The notes beneath the pieces are model-generated. The model made no database searches. It was not told the DNA's origin and was given only the letters and a program-made list of their open reading frames with translations. Made by a program: the position numbers and the translations under genes. 64,000 bases of DNA from Phallus indusiatus (taxonomy: Eukaryota; Basidiomycota; Agaricomycetes; Phallales; Phallaceae). Numbering within the stretch: the stretch's first letter is position 1; every line of letters begins with the position of its first letter. Below are positions 1 through 14,100 of this stretch, piece by piece. The stretch spans positions 372,001 to 436,000 of the forward strand of contig JAQFWX010000025.1 of NCBI GenBank assembly GCA_027605045.1. Reading direction: 5' to 3'.

Positions 1-3000
1 TATTTCTCTCTGCTATTAGTGGGGAGCTACAAAATAACGCTTTGTCTACACATGGGTTTTTAAGGATGTGCCGGAAAGTCAGCGGGTTTGATCCTCGAGG
101 ATTTGCTGAACAATGGATTTATGGAAGTGGATGTCCGAGGTTCGGTTTCACTGCGCAGTTCAACAGGAAGAAAATGGTGGTGGAGATCACGATGCGTCAA
201 GAATCTCCGGCATACCATGCGAATGAAGGGGATCCAGTTAAACTTGCCTTATTAAAGCCGGTTCAGGTATTCGAAGGCCCGATGACTGTGCGTATTCATG
301 AGGCAGACGGGACTCCATATGAGCACGTTTTGGACATTCGGTCGACCTTCAAGCGGTACGAAGTACCCTTCAATACCAAATACAAGCGTATCAGACGAAA
401 CACGAAACGATTCATAGCTCGTCAACAAGCCGCGATCGCCGCTGCTCAAGGAGACACAGAAGCCAAAGAAGCTATTGGTATGATAGACATGGGATTTGGC
501 TTGGATGTCTGGGAGCAAGAGGCTGAACGTGAGAATTGGAAAGTGGCAGATTGGACTGAAGAAGACGAGCAGGTCATGGCTGGAGCTACATATGAATGGA
601 TCCGAATGGACGCTGATTTCGAATGGATATCGTTTCTTCGTTTCGATCAGCCAGATTTTATGTGGGTTTCGCAGCTAACGCGTGATAGGGATGTTGTCGC
701 ACAGCTTGAGGTTATATTTTGTTTTGCCTTTTTTATCTTAATTCTGATGGTTAACCGTACTGTAAAACTTAGGCCGTTTACGCGCTCTCCAGACAGCCGT
801 CCGCCATTGTATCGAGCACATTGACCAAAACCGTTCTTGTTACGAATTATTATTACCGTATTCGTGTTGAGGCAGCTATAGCCCTTGTTACTGTAAGTCC
901 TTGACAATAATTGATTTTGAATGCTTATGTTGAGTTGCTTTTTTTGTCGTAGTGCGCAACCCCACGGCTGGATTTTCTTGGACTGTTTCATTTATTTAAG
1001 ATATTCTCGAGATATTGTTATGATGCTCCTGATAAGACACAAGACTTATTTACTCGAACTTACGTCCCGCGGCCTAACGATTTCTCTGATTTCTCTGAGT
1101 ACTTCGTACGCAAGGTACGTTAGGAGATTAAACGTATTGAGTAATTCTCGGCGTACCTGATGGACTTTCTTCTAGGCGGTCATCACAGCGATATCCCAAG
1201 TTCGACTGAATAACGGTAAATCACCCCCTATCGTTCGACAATTATTAGTCGATCAATTACGCCATAACGACAATACCACAAATGCGGTCAGTGGCTGTGA
1301 AACTTTATTGCAACGATTCTAAATCGTATGATAGTTTTCGGACGCTCTATATATTTGTACAGTGATTTCTGCCCTGGCGTGTGCTTGTGTATCCACTGTG
1401 CCTCCCGAGCGCGGGGAGTTTTTACCTACCGAGTCACGATCTGATCAGAATGAAGAAGATCAAGAATTGTTGAAGGCTGCTCAAGCAGAAGTGGTACGAT
1501 ATCGTACAATGGATAGATTGGTCCCTTCGCCGCACAATGTTGTCACCGTAGCGGCTCTTGAGGTACACGAACCATTTTGATTAGCCTTTCTATTCGCTTA
1601 TCATTTGTCCAAGTGGAACCTTATCCTCACTTTAGCCGGACTAATCCCCCCAGATCCCAAACTTTACTTGAGTTTCACAAGGTACGCGTTTATCTAATTG
1701 GGTTCATCTATCACAACTCACATTACTTAGGGAGGGTAATGAGTTACAAGTCAGGATAGCAGCTTTCGATGGCCTAATGCTCCTCAACGATTGGTATGCT
1801 CCGCGGGTTATCAGCTATCTTTTGACCGTCGTGGCTCAAGATTCATCGCGTATCGTCCGTCGGCACGTGGCAAGATGCATGACAGAAAGTCTCGCTATTC
1901 TTTTCCACGTAGGAGATATCAAACATCCGTCAAAAGATGACCCTTTACTCATAGAAGAGGACGGAAATATTGCTGATACTGTGAAGGAGTCGAAGAAAAG
2001 TGAAGCGGATGCCTTGGTCAAAGCCTTGAGAAAGAATAAAGACATCGGAAGGAATGATTCCCTGAGACAGATGATTATGCCAATTTTATTGTAAGCTTGT
2101 TCTCTTTGAGGTTAAAGGACCAATTGATACCAAGTACAAAAGATCTAGCGAAACGGATCACGACACTCGACTATGTCTCCTAAAGCTTGCTGAACTTGTA
2201 TTTCGAGGCACTGATGAATCTCCTCCGAAAGTTACCATCCACATACCCAGAGCTCCAGTAATCGAGGCTCCTTTGGCTCCAACTTTGAAGAAGCGATTGA
2301 AAATTTCTGTTCCTAACAAAGTGGGTACCCCTGCACCCACGGTTCCATCTGGAAAGATCAGATTACCAGCATTGCCTGCGGTTGAGGCAGCACCCTCTCC
2401 AACTCTATCTCATCGAAGCAATAGCGTTCGACCACCGCCACCACCGCCGCAACCGAAGGTAGAACTGACTAAGAAGGAAGTAGCGTTTGCACCTCCGAAA
2501 GCCAAACCCAAAGCTTCACCTGCTAAGAAGCCTAAGCCGTTACACCCAGCACAGGCTAATGGCATGTCGATGGATGATTACAAGGCATCAAAGAGCGCGC
2601 TGAAAAAGTTGTTGGCCAACAAACACGCTCGGATCTTCGCTCAGCCTGTTGATCCCGTACGAGACAATGCTCCCAAGTAAGCATTCTATCACGCTTCAAA
2701 TTTGCATTTCCTTACGTTCAAATATAGCTACTTTACTATCATTAAGAACCCTATGGATCTCAGCACAATACATGCCAAGCTAGAAGGAGGTCTTTACTCG
2801 GATCGGTTCGCGTTCGAAGCGGACTTTAGACTGATGATCAACAACGCGAAGACCTACAATGCCGCAGGTGCTTGGGCTCACAATGAAGCTTTAGAGCTGG
2901 ATAGTTTCTTTCAAAAACGTAGGCTGTTTCACTTTAAGCTCCATGAACAAACAGTTAAAGGTATTACTTTCTAGAATGGGAACGTATCAATAAGACTTTG

Positions 3001-4656
3001 GAAGTCACACAGAGGGCTCCGATGCCACCACCGCCTCCGCCCCCAGCAACCATTCCAGCCAAGCGTCAGGCACCTGCTCGGACAAACTCGCGTCGATCTG
3101 AATTACCTCCTCAGCCCAACATTGAGGAAGATATAGATGCCATGATCCTTCAGGAAATCTCCGAAACACCTCCACCCCCACCGCCCCCTTCAGTTCAGCC
3201 GCCACCACGACCAACGATCAAGTTGCGCGTGAACGGGGCAGCAAATGGATCTTCTTCAACTTCTTCCAACGCTTCTAAGCCTCCGAAAGCAATAAAGCCC
3301 AAGGTCCCCTCATCGGCGATGTCTACCTCGAAACCGCTGCCTCCCAAGCCGTCTAAACCAACTAAACCATCTAAACCATCTAAACAGTTTGCCGATGACG
3401 ATGATGCTGTGAAGGAGCTTCTAGAAGAAGTTCTAGCTATCGAAGAGGAGCAAAAGTTCGAAAAGAGAATGGCAAAGAGCGCTGGTGGCGGGACAAGTAC
3501 GCCCAAGAAGGACCGGGAAAAGAACGAAAGTTCTCACAAGAAGGAGAAGGAGAAGGAGAAGGAGAAGGAGAAGGAGAGAGAGAACGATCGCGATAAGGCT
3601 AAGGACAGAGATGTTTCAATGACAACCCCTACTCAACCCTCGGTCCTTCCAAAGCTCATTGTAAAGAAGCCTGCTAATGGTCATAGTACCCCAGTTACTC
3701 CAGCTACGAAAGGCAAGGGCAAAGAGAAAGAGAAAGAAATTACCCGTTCCACGGCCGGGTCATCAAGACAGAGTCAAAATGAGGCGGCCAGTAATGGAAG
3801 TAACATCAATGAAAAGAGATGTCGGGAGATTCTGAAGAAACTTGTTGTTTTACCTCAAGCACTTTTATTTCGCCAACCTGTTGATGCCGAGCTATTAGGA
3901 TGCCCCACGTATGTTCATACTCTGATGTATTACTTTTTGAACTAAAAGCTTGGATTAGTTACTACGATGAAATCAAGGAACCGATGGACTTCCAAACAAT
4001 GGGAAAGAAGTTGGACAAACATCAATATGCAACGATGGAGCAGTTTGCAAAGGATATGTTCCTGGTGTTCAATAATTGTCGTCAATTCAATCCTCCAGGA
4101 ACAGAACCTGTCCAACATGCGGAAGTGCTTGAGAAAGTTTTTAGAAAAGAATGGTCCAAGGTTGTGGAAAAGAAGATTGATCCTGGTGATAAAAAGATGT
4201 TGCAGGCCATTTTAGCAAAGTTGCGGGGCGAAGAATGGTTGGTCACTTTTGTTTTCCACATCCTGCGAGTTGTTAACCTCTTTTGATTCCAGTGCCTACT
4301 TCTTCCTTGAAGCCGTGGACCCTATTAAACTGCAGATTCCCCACTATTTCGATATTATTCCTCGCAAGGATGCTAGAGATCTGAGGCTGATAAGAGAAAA
4401 GCTGGATACAGACAAATATGACAGTATTGCTGCATTGGAGGCCGATATTGATTTGATGGTCAAGAACGCCATCACTTTCAATGGGTCTGAGAGCTTCGTT
4501 GGAGTCGCCGCCATAGCCTTATCCGAGAGGTTTAAGGAGTTGTTAAAAGGAAAAGGCAGTGCAGCAAATACAAAGAAGCGGAAGGAGAAGGACGTTGCAG
4601 CTAATGGCACTGCAACTGGTGGAGATGGACCGCCGAAAAGAACCCGGTTAATGTAA
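1..4656 (+). CDS. TAF2: TFIID subunit TAF2, 3' part, with three C-terminal bromodomains
   Basis: TAF2 is the M1-aminopeptidase-like subunit of TFIID that contacts core promoter DNA in the nucleus. The window opens inside the gene. The exon from about base 20 to 710 gives the conserved block STHGFLRMCRKVSG and later DADFEWISFLRFDQPDFMWV, typical of the region after the peptidase-like domain. HEAT-like sequence continues to about 2094. After a Pro/Lys-rich linker come three bromodomain-like modules at about 2590-2980, 3810-4230 and 4250-4560. Each keeps the acetyl-lysine-binding Asn context (TYNAAG, QFNPPG, TFNG). Between modules 1 and 2 lies a low-complexity Pro and Lys/Glu-rich stretch (3000-3780), including a KEKEKE run at 3541. 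Stop TAA at 4654-4656. It is convergent with the methyltransferase 190 bp downstream. Animal and budding-yeast TAF2 lack bromodomains. Intron positions before 2100 were not all resolved. Confidence 0.9.
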
Positions 4657-4846
4657 AGGTAGATGGAAGACGATGTCACCGCTTTCTCTTTCTCTCTCGT
4701 TTTTGCTGTCCTCTGTAGCATAATTCAACTGTATTCTTATTGCAGCACAATTTGTTTATCAAATAACACAATTACACTACGATACCAAGGATAAATAAAT
4801 TCATGAGACGTGACCCAGATAATAAATCGCCGTAATTTCAGTTCGT

Positions 4847-6308
4847 TCATTGGTTGACCATTGTACTCTCTACATTCTCCTTTCTCCTAGCATAAACAGT
4901 GATCACTTTTGCGAGACCCGGGTATTGCATATTCTCTAGTTCTGTATGTGCCGGGGTTTCTAATAAATCGACATCGCCCTGGGACATTTCATTGGATAGT
5001 AACATTACACGACCGCCACGTAAAAAGCTCTAATAATTGGATTTTTTAAAGGAAGAATGAGAAGGTGAGGAAACATATATAACATACATGTACATCCCGC
5101 CTTACCATCTCCCCAACTGTGCTCAATTTGGAGGCGTCGTATCCGATTGCAGCCAATTCTGGACACATATGATACGGACCAAAAGGGAAAAACATTTCCT
5201 GACGAGTGATCTCGGCATCGTCAAAGAAAGGATGATTTTTGACCCAATCATGCACATATTCTGCGGCCAGTGAGCCCCCGCGAGAAACTATTGCCGTGTT
5301 GAGTGCATTGAACCAATGGCAAAGAAATGGTGTGTCAATAATTTGTCCATGAGGCGTATATTGGGGCCCCCACGGAGGATAAGGTACTCTGTCAAGCCGA
5401 AAAATCTTGAAGTCGAATTCACAGATAATGAGAAGACCGCGAGGACGCAAACACTTGGCCATATGGTCAATATAACCTTCGTAATCTTGTATCTTTAAGT
5501 AAAAAAAATTAGTATGAATTAGTATACTTGAGAGTTAAAGGATGCTCACGCCTTGAGCCACAAAGCGAGTATGAACAACGTCATATTGAGAGTAATGATG
5601 CTGGAGACCAAGATTCACGTCGTCTATTTCACTAGTGAAATTAGGCGGGTGAGGGGCTGGAACAGGCACAAGGTCTACACCAACAGTCTTGCAATGAGGA
5701 AATGTTCGGGCGACACCGAATACCCTTAATGGAGAATACATTCATTCAATTAAATTATTTCGAAGGGAAAATGGATGAACGTACCATGCTCCGCTTCCAC
5801 AACCAAAATCGATCACAGATTTTTGGACATGGGAATCGGGGGTAAGGATTTCAGTCAGAATGGGTGGGAACGGACCATACATGTAGCTGAAAAGCTCATG
5901 CTGTACATCTTGAGAAGGTGCGACAAAAATAAAAGGGAGGAAAATGAATTAAACGCGGAAGCAGAAAGGTGCAGTGAATTACGCACTAAGTCTATACGTT
6001 TCCTCCTCGTCTGCCGGAAGACCATAGACGTCTGAATAATTATTCACAATTCGACCATATTCCATTCGGTAGCTTTGTTGGCGAATTGACTCCGTGACTG
6101 AATAAACAGACGGGGCAGGACTAACCATTGGGTGATAACTGCCCTCTTCTGAGACAGACATTGCTGCCGAGCTTGTCTGATAATACGCCGAATCTGTGTC
6201 TGCAACGGACTCGGAGAGCTCCATTTCGAAGGACAACGGAGGGGACGACGGAGGAGCTACATCCCCGTCGTCATCTGGGGGGAATATCGATGAATCGCGG
6301 TCGTCCAT
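4847..6308 (-). CDS. LaeA-like SAM-dependent methyltransferase
   Basis: Class I methyltransferase of the fungal LaeA/TAM type. The substrate is unknown. Five exons join in frame: 5987-6308, 5785-5908, 5550-5724, 5106-5492 and 4847-5029, giving 396 residues. The N-terminal 75 residues are acidic and Ser-rich and probably disordered. The family block follows: NNYSDVYGLPADEEETYRLN then VQHELF. The SAM motif I is VIDFGCGSGAW, and the acidic loop region is FPHCKTVGVDLVPVPAPHPP. The motif QYDVVHTRFVAQG and the post-motif YEGYIDHMAKCLRPRGLL complete the fold. The divergent promoter with the DAHP synthase gene is only 256 bp. Such genes are often numerous in Agaricomycetes, and no biosynthetic cluster surrounds this one. 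Family call is secure; biological role is not. Confidence 0.9.
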
Positions 6309-6558
6309 TTAATGAGTATTAAAGAACGGCAGAAACTCACATTCTCAAAGTTCATTTTTATACCGTTTCAGCGTCGGCGGAGCTAAGTCCTTTGGCAAAG
6401 ACACCAAATGACGTAATCAGGTCACCCCATCAAACCTCATTCCGTCCCGAGATCACGGCTGCCAGGGCTTCGGATGCAGATCGGCGGCTATTACAAAAGT
6501 CCAAGCCTAGCCGTGTGTGACATGTCACGTCCATCACAACGTTACAGCTGCATCACGC

Positions 6559-6565
6559 TGACTCA
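6559..6565 (+). promoter_or_regulatory. TGACTCA element overlapping the DAHP synthase start codon
   Basis: A perfect TGACTCA heptamer, the core site of Gcn4/CPC1-type bZIP activators of general amino-acid control, sits at 6559-6565 and shares its last base with the A of the ATG. The gene is an aromatic amino-acid biosynthetic gene, so control by such a factor is plausible. The position in the 5' leader is odd for an activator site, and a 7-mer can occur by chance. Confidence 0.3.
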
Positions 6566-8717
6566 TGTCTTGCCCTGCGTGGTCTGCCTCGTCCTGGAAA
6601 CAAAAACCAATATCGCAGGTCAAATATCTGCTCCACAACTTTTTTGCTTATAATATGCTTACCTGTTATCCAAGGATGTTCAATATCCTGATCCCGATCA
6701 TTTACAAAGGCAAGGTCAAGTCGATCATTTTGATTCTCCCAGAAGTACTGATTTGATCGACTTTTTACTTTTGTCTTTTTCTCATAAAGGATACTTTCCA
6801 AAATAAAAAGTTTACCCCCTCTCGTTACTCCTTCCGAAATCGAGCGGTTACGACATCAACTAAGTCTTGTTCAGGCTAGGAAAGGATTCATCCTCCATGC
6901 CGGAGATTGCGCCGAGAGTTTCGACGCGTGCACTCAAGACAATATTCGTTCCAAAATTGGTCTCATTCTCACATTTTCTCTCGTCCTGATTTGGGGTGCT
7001 CGTTTACGCGTGGTTAGAATCGGTCGAATTGCTGGTCAATATGCCAAACCGCGCAGCAGTGGATATGAAACAATAGAGGGTAAAAAAGTCCTTTCTTTCC
7101 GGTCAGTCAGTCTACTTCAACGCTTACTTTCCTATTCTCATATCATCGTATATAGAGGTGACAATGTCAATGGGTGCGTTTATTTTTCAAAAGGTCCTTG
7201 AATGATTGTTTTCGTCTATTAAGCCCTTTATGCTCAGATTGGATCCAGAAGAGCGAACGCCTAATCCGGACCGTCTACTCAGGTGCAGTCGGTTTATCCC
7301 ACGATTGAGTAGACTATTCAACTGCTATTCGTTTTAGCGCTTATTTCTACTCAACTACGACGTTGAACCAAATTCGCGCTCTATTAACATCTGGCTTCGC
7401 TTCTCTTCATTACCACCATCCTCGTGATTGGTCCCTTTCCCATGTTCGATCCCACACTTTACGCCAGCAATATGAACGCATTGCATCCTCTCTGGCAGAT
7501 GCCTTAGATTTTACTTCGACCATCGGTGCTGCAGATGGTCTTTCATATGAGAAAGGTGGCAGTCATGGTGCTTTAAGTGAAGTAGATTTCTACACTAGGC
7601 AAGCACCGAAATTTTTCAGAAATCGATTTCACTTTTCTAACAACTTTTGACAGTCATGAAGGACTCATGTTAGGATACGAGGAAGCACTCACTCGGGAGC
7701 TCCCTATTCCTCAAGCTGGCCCGCTGTCCTCGAACCCTCCTACAGCATTTTATAATACGTCAGCTCATTTCTTATGGATAGGCGATCGAACGCGTCAGCT
7801 GGACGGCGCTCACGTTGAGTATTTCCGAGGTATTCGAAATCCGATTGGAATCAAAGTTGGCCCTTCTATGGAATGCGATGAACTGGCCAGATTATTAGAT
7901 AGTATGTTAAAAATCACATCTCGAATTTTATTCGCCTAAAAAGAATTCAGTTGTCAATCCCGACAAAGAATTGGGCAGGGTGACCTTAATCACTAGATAT
8001 GGCGCTGCAAAAGTTCGTGTCCGATTAGCTGGTGGTATACTATGACCGCACGTTTGATCTTTTTTCATTTGTGCTTGCTAGGTTGAAAAATATCTACCTG
8101 GCCATATTGTCGCCGTTCAAAAAACTGGACATCCCGTTGCTTGGATATGTGACCCAATGCACGGAAAGTGTGTAACAAAGCCGATTCCAAATCACGACAT
8201 AATATTAGATTACTGATTTAAAATTAGTACCCAGGTGTCATCTTCAGGATTGAAAACACGTCAATTTTCGGATATCGTATCGGAGTTGACAGCTTCTTTG
8301 CGCCTCCATGCTGCGACGAATTCTGCTCTTAACGGCGTCAGTCTTGAATTTACAGGGGAGTTTAACGACGAAGGATTTAGTGTCACGGAGTGTTTAGGGG
8401 GAGTATGGAGCTGTCGGAAGAAGAACTAGGCTTGAGGTACCAGGTGAGTGGAAGTTTGTTTGGGAGGATTTTAAATTCAATTCTCACCGCGCATCAAGTC
8501 CTTCTGCGATCCTCGTTTGAATTTCGAGCAAAGCTTGGGTTCGTTTTTCATCTTGCTTTCACACCACCTTCGGCTGAACTAACTCGCTTTTTGTTGTGAC
8601 TCAGATCTCGCCTTCTTGATTTCGAACCACATGAAGGAATTACGCGATTTGTCAGCTGCTAATCCAAAATACGGGGATATACTCCTCTCGGAGTTAGGAG
8701 CCTCGACGAAAAGCTGA
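6565..8717 (+). CDS. Class II DAHP synthase, with a one-base frameshift
   Basis: 3-deoxy-D-arabino-heptulosonate-7-phosphate synthase condenses phosphoenolpyruvate with erythrose-4-phosphate, the first step of aromatic amino-acid synthesis. It is the class II (plant/actinobacterial) type. Twelve exons: 6565-6618, 6675-6709, 6790-7101, 7156-7173, 7238-7282, 7338-7598, 7654-7901, 7951-8012, 8082-8167, 8228-8443, 8499-8538, 8605-8717. Family blocks in order: [139 protein letters not shown]. Two introns (6710-6789, 7599-7653) need GC donors. Within exon 10 the frame breaks at a run of five G (8397-8401), where the conserved LGGSMELS needs six. Whether this is a sequence error or a real lesion cannot be told here. 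Confidence 0.88.
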
Positions 8718-9645
8718 TTGTCCTGAGCAGCAATCGGTAGAAGACTGTGTCTCGGCTGCGCTGTCTGCGAATACGGTCTGTTATTCTCATCATCTCCCTT
8801 TTTCCCTGCGACAAGGGTCTTATTTTACATAAGTCTCTTGAGGGTATATCGCTAAATGTTTGAATGTATCATGAAATATCTTGGAGTTGTTTTGAAAATT
8901 TTCTTGGATTTGTTTTCTTGGAGTAAACGTTTTACATACATGTAAACGCAAATATTGATTAGATCGTAAAATTGAAACGTTGTTCTATTGCCATTCGCAT
9001 ACTGTCACCTAAATTGACATGATCAATATTCCCATGAAATCCATCGGCCGAGATCCACCGAGAAACTCTAAAAAGTTCCAAACTTTATATTTCGCGGCCG
9101 ATAGTGACTTCTAAATATGCAGATGTATTATTGATTATTGAGTTCTAAATGGAGATAAATATGGTCTCTCCGATGCCGAGAAAGAACACATTTTCCACGA
9201 GGCGTCGCACTTGCATGGGCCGCAGTGGTGCGTGCGTGCACAGCGGAAAAAGAAAAAGTCGCCTAATCCTGATAAGCATGTCGCGGATGAAACGTGTTTT
9301 TCATCAGGATGACAAGCAACCAATTAACAACATCTCTAGATAACCGTCAAGATCAAGACTAGCTTAAATCCGAATTTCAGAGGAATAATCGGTGATATAC
9401 AATGGAGAGATGGGGGTGAAAAAGGTACGAACAAGAAACATATAGTATGGCAATGGCTATACATATTAGAGAACAAAAAGGAAACATTACTTAAATAACA
9501 CAATCATAGCTATCCCTAACCTGCGAATAACTACAACTACGCTAGACCGCTCCGTCTGGTAATAGAAACTCTTCGTATAACCTTTCCGTCATCAATTCGT
9601 CAGCTCCAGCTGACCCACGTCCGTGTTTGACATACTATCAATAAT
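8718..9645. other. Convergent intergenic region, no gene seen
   Basis: 928 bp lie between the convergent DAHP synthase and Rab11 stop codons. Reading both strands shows only short open frames without family resemblance. The stretch should hold the two 3' untranslated regions. No repeat or RNA gene was recognised. Confidence 0.6.
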
Positions 9646-10670
<1,025 letters not shown>

Positions 10671-11194
10671 AATTTATACCTAACACAGTATCTTATAAGG
10701 CCTGAATCAAATAAAAGTACTTCGGAATGTGAAAAAAAAGTAAGACTGTGAGCAAGTCAAAAGAAAACAGGAAAAATTTCAGAAAGTTCAGAAAGTTCAG
10801 AAAGTTGTACTATGAGTCGCACTGCACTGAGATCAATTTCGCGGGCAGCGTGCCTTTGGCGATACAATGTGACGATCGTGACATGTTCTGTGGACCATTG
10901 TGAACTGCTCCAACGTCAAAACTGACGCTCGGCACTCTGAAATGTGCTGATGTTGATGGCAGATGCATGTTCCGGGATGATATAGATAGATGGCAAAGAT
11001 GTACCGTTGTAACGAGATATTTTTGTTTGTTTGTAAATGAGTTTGAAGGCTTATATCAAGCAAACTCCAGTTGACAGGGGCGATGTTACAAGCTTGATAT
11101 ATATGACAATGACAGTTGATATGTACATGTGCATTAATCACCTAGATATGCAATGCAATATTAGTCTACATGAAAAAAAACCATCTCAGGAGGC
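10671..11194. other. Intergenic region upstream of Rab11, short tandem repeat
   Basis: 524 bp lie between the Rab11 start and the stop codon of the next minus-strand gene. They contain three exact copies of TTCAGAAAG at 10778-10804, about 110 bp upstream of the Rab11 start. No coding potential was recognised on either strand. Confidence 0.6.
10778..10804. repeat. 9-bp tandem repeat (TTCAGAAAG x3)
   Basis: Three perfect head-to-tail copies of TTCAGAAAG in the Rab11 upstream region. A regulatory role is possible, but replication slippage is enough to explain it. Confidence 0.85.
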
Positions 11195-14100
11195 TCAAGA
11201 GAGATCAAAGCCAGCTCCGGCGTTGATAGCTTGCAAAAGCTTTTCTCGTAACACTCTTTCGGATTTGTATCGTGGAAGCTATCAAATAAAAATCAAGTTC
11301 ACTGTCATGAGATGAATTAGCTGGAGTGAGCATACCTTCAGAAGATTGACACATGTACTCGACGTTGGGAGTCTTTGTTCGTCGCTGGTGGAGTCTCGGA
11401 TGCAAAATTTCGGATAGAGCTCTTTGAAACCTAACAGGGGAGGGCGACTGCAACTTGTTACAAATCGAAGTAGACCTCTGCGTTGCTCTTGGTTGAACGA
11501 ATTTACGACCTATCGGATCCCTGCTAAGCCACCGCTCAAGATATTTATGATAATATCACAAACCTTCCACAACAACTGGATCGTTTCTTCATTGTCATCA
11601 TAGACACCGCCATAATTACAATTCGCCCGCAGATCGTCAATATCAATGGACGCGTTTGTTCCGCCAATGAGGATTTGCAACTCCTGTTGGTTGAACATCC
11701 TGGAAAACTTTGCGTAAAAAGCGAAAACTTCAAAAAGTAAAAAGTTCACTCACCGAAGCCACTTTGGATCAATGATATCGGAAAGTCCATCGAAAACTGA
11801 AGTGTATGAGCAGAAAAAATATAACAGACGGCACAAAAACACGTACAGGCCTGGCTTTGTCTTTTGATTTGGCGGTTAAGACGATAATGACAGACAAGGT
11901 ATATGTATTGTAATCTGTTTTCTCTTGTCACTGAAATTTCGTCACCCCCTCGGATAAGGTTGACACTTCTAGATACTCCAAATTCTGAAATCCGAGTCAT
12001 AAGCTGATCGCGGATTAATATAAAACGAAAATTCCTACCGTCTTCAGATACTGTGAAATTCAAGGACAGATCTTCGAAATTTTTATCATAATGTTTTAGG
12101 AAAATAAGCCCATTGTATAGTTCCGGGTCAAGGGAAGCAAGATCGTCGAGGTAGGATTGCTTTCCTAGCCATTTTGCTAGGAAAAACGGTGCGAAAACCA
12201 CATCAATTAGAATTCCCTCGTATAAGGCTTTCCCAAGAATGTGGCCTATAAATTTAAACCATTCCAGCTGATACGCTACGTGAATAATGAATATAAGTGT
12301 AAACTAGATCCGTAAAAAATAGAGCCATTTACGTTCAGTCGCATAAGAATGGGGATTCGGGTAGAGTTCTTGTTGTTGTGTTGTAAGCCATAGTCCGCGG
12401 TTGGGATCAAATACCTCCTTAGAAAGGCTGAGAAAATAAGAATAAGAGTGGCACTTGTGCAGGAAAATATTTACAACTCACGATGTCAAAAACTCCTTGA
12501 AGACACCACCACCATCAATGCCAGCCCTATGACAGAGTTAATTCGCTGACTTAAAAAGAGAATATATTTGAGACTTACTCCTCTTGACCAAATTGGTCGA
12601 TAAACTGAATCTCGATGGGTCCTTTCAATTCGGATGTCAACCCGGAGAGCTGATCAAAACCATCTCGGGCAATATTGCCACGTCGAACTACGGCTCTTTT
12701 CCGGGTAGGTCTATTGAAAAAGCGATCAAAAAGATTTCCGCTCGAGTTACTAATCGAATAAAGATGAGTTTAAACTAAGGAATGTGTATGAGGTGGCTAA
12801 GAATTACTTGGATACCGTTCGGTCATAATCATTCTTTACGAACTGCCGGAATATCTCAACTCTCACTGTAATTGACGGTCTGAGGTTCTCCGGAAGAAGC
12901 GGCGAAAGGAAGACTGACCTTCAAATGGAATAGCAAAGGGTATGTTATTTAAAACTCCTAATCGAGGGGATATCTGAGCTAATTGCCGAGGTGAGAAACG
13001 TCTTCGAGACTCGACTACAGCATCCGATGACGGTTCTCCAGACAAAGTTTGTTCTTCGATTCTGATTTCGTAAAATATAAGATTCGACTGCGTACCAAAC
13101 CATAGATCGCTTACATAGCCGCTTCAACAAACGAACTCATGTTAACTTGGGAGCTAACAAGCCAGTGACCGGGAGGAGTAAATGACCGTCTCGAGCTGAA
13201 ACGAATATGTTGAGTGTTATGTCAAGGTGAAAATGGAAATCAAACGTACTCTCTGATATGAATGCCTTTCAAACAGGAAGTAATATGCTCTCTGATAGTT
13301 TCCCATGTTAATGGTATGTTTTGGGGACCAGAAGATTTAATTTTGGTTTGATCGTCTAACCAATAAAGCGGGAAAGCGATATTTAGTAGTTGGCGGGAAA
13401 ATACTACTAAGTCATCCATGCTAAGAGGATTGCGAGAGACAGCCGCTGAGGATGTGGATGTTGAAAAGAATTCGTCGTCTCCCACTGTCAGAAGAGATTG
13501 CGTATAAATCATTATCAGAAATAAAAGAGGAGCCCAAAATGACGCATTTAGGGGATCTGTAAATAGCTCAATTATTTGAACATCGTATCAATACGTACTC
13601 ATACGAACCCATGAGCGTTTTAATTGCACCATCGTCCGAAACCTTCCCCAGAGGTGAACTTCGAACATAACCACGCCAACATTCTCGAATCAACCCGGAA
13701 CCGCCTATCAAACTCGTTCACTATTCCTCTCTTCGCTGTAAGCAAAAGAAACGTACCGCCATTAATGACGCTTATGTCGGTCCATAATTGGCTGCGTCTG
13801 CTGGGGAATGCCGCAGTAAGCCCTACAGCAAGTCTGAATTTATTAACCTCAAATGAAACAGCCATTCATAGGCGAGGGATAAAATGACTGACCTAAAAAA
13901 ATCTCCACGAACGTTGACGTTATGAGACGTTGCTAATAATAATGCACTGAGATGACTTGATTTCGTGAGAGTTGATAATCTATTCAGAGTGCGAGTATCC
14001 AGCATGTGCGTTGGCGACGAAGTATCGGGGCGGTCGTTTATATGATTTTGGTTGAATCCTATATCTTCATCGTCTGTATCCATATCATCGTGCAATACAA

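Noticed and set aside
3541..3580. GAGAAG microsatellite
   Set aside because: It is in frame and encodes the Lys/Glu run of TAF2's linker, so it is coding low complexity, not an independent feature.
8340..8401. A short intron (about 42 nt) that would avoid the DAHP synthase frameshift
   Set aside because: It would remove [14 protein letters not shown], a conserved part of class II DAHP synthases that is clearly encoded there.
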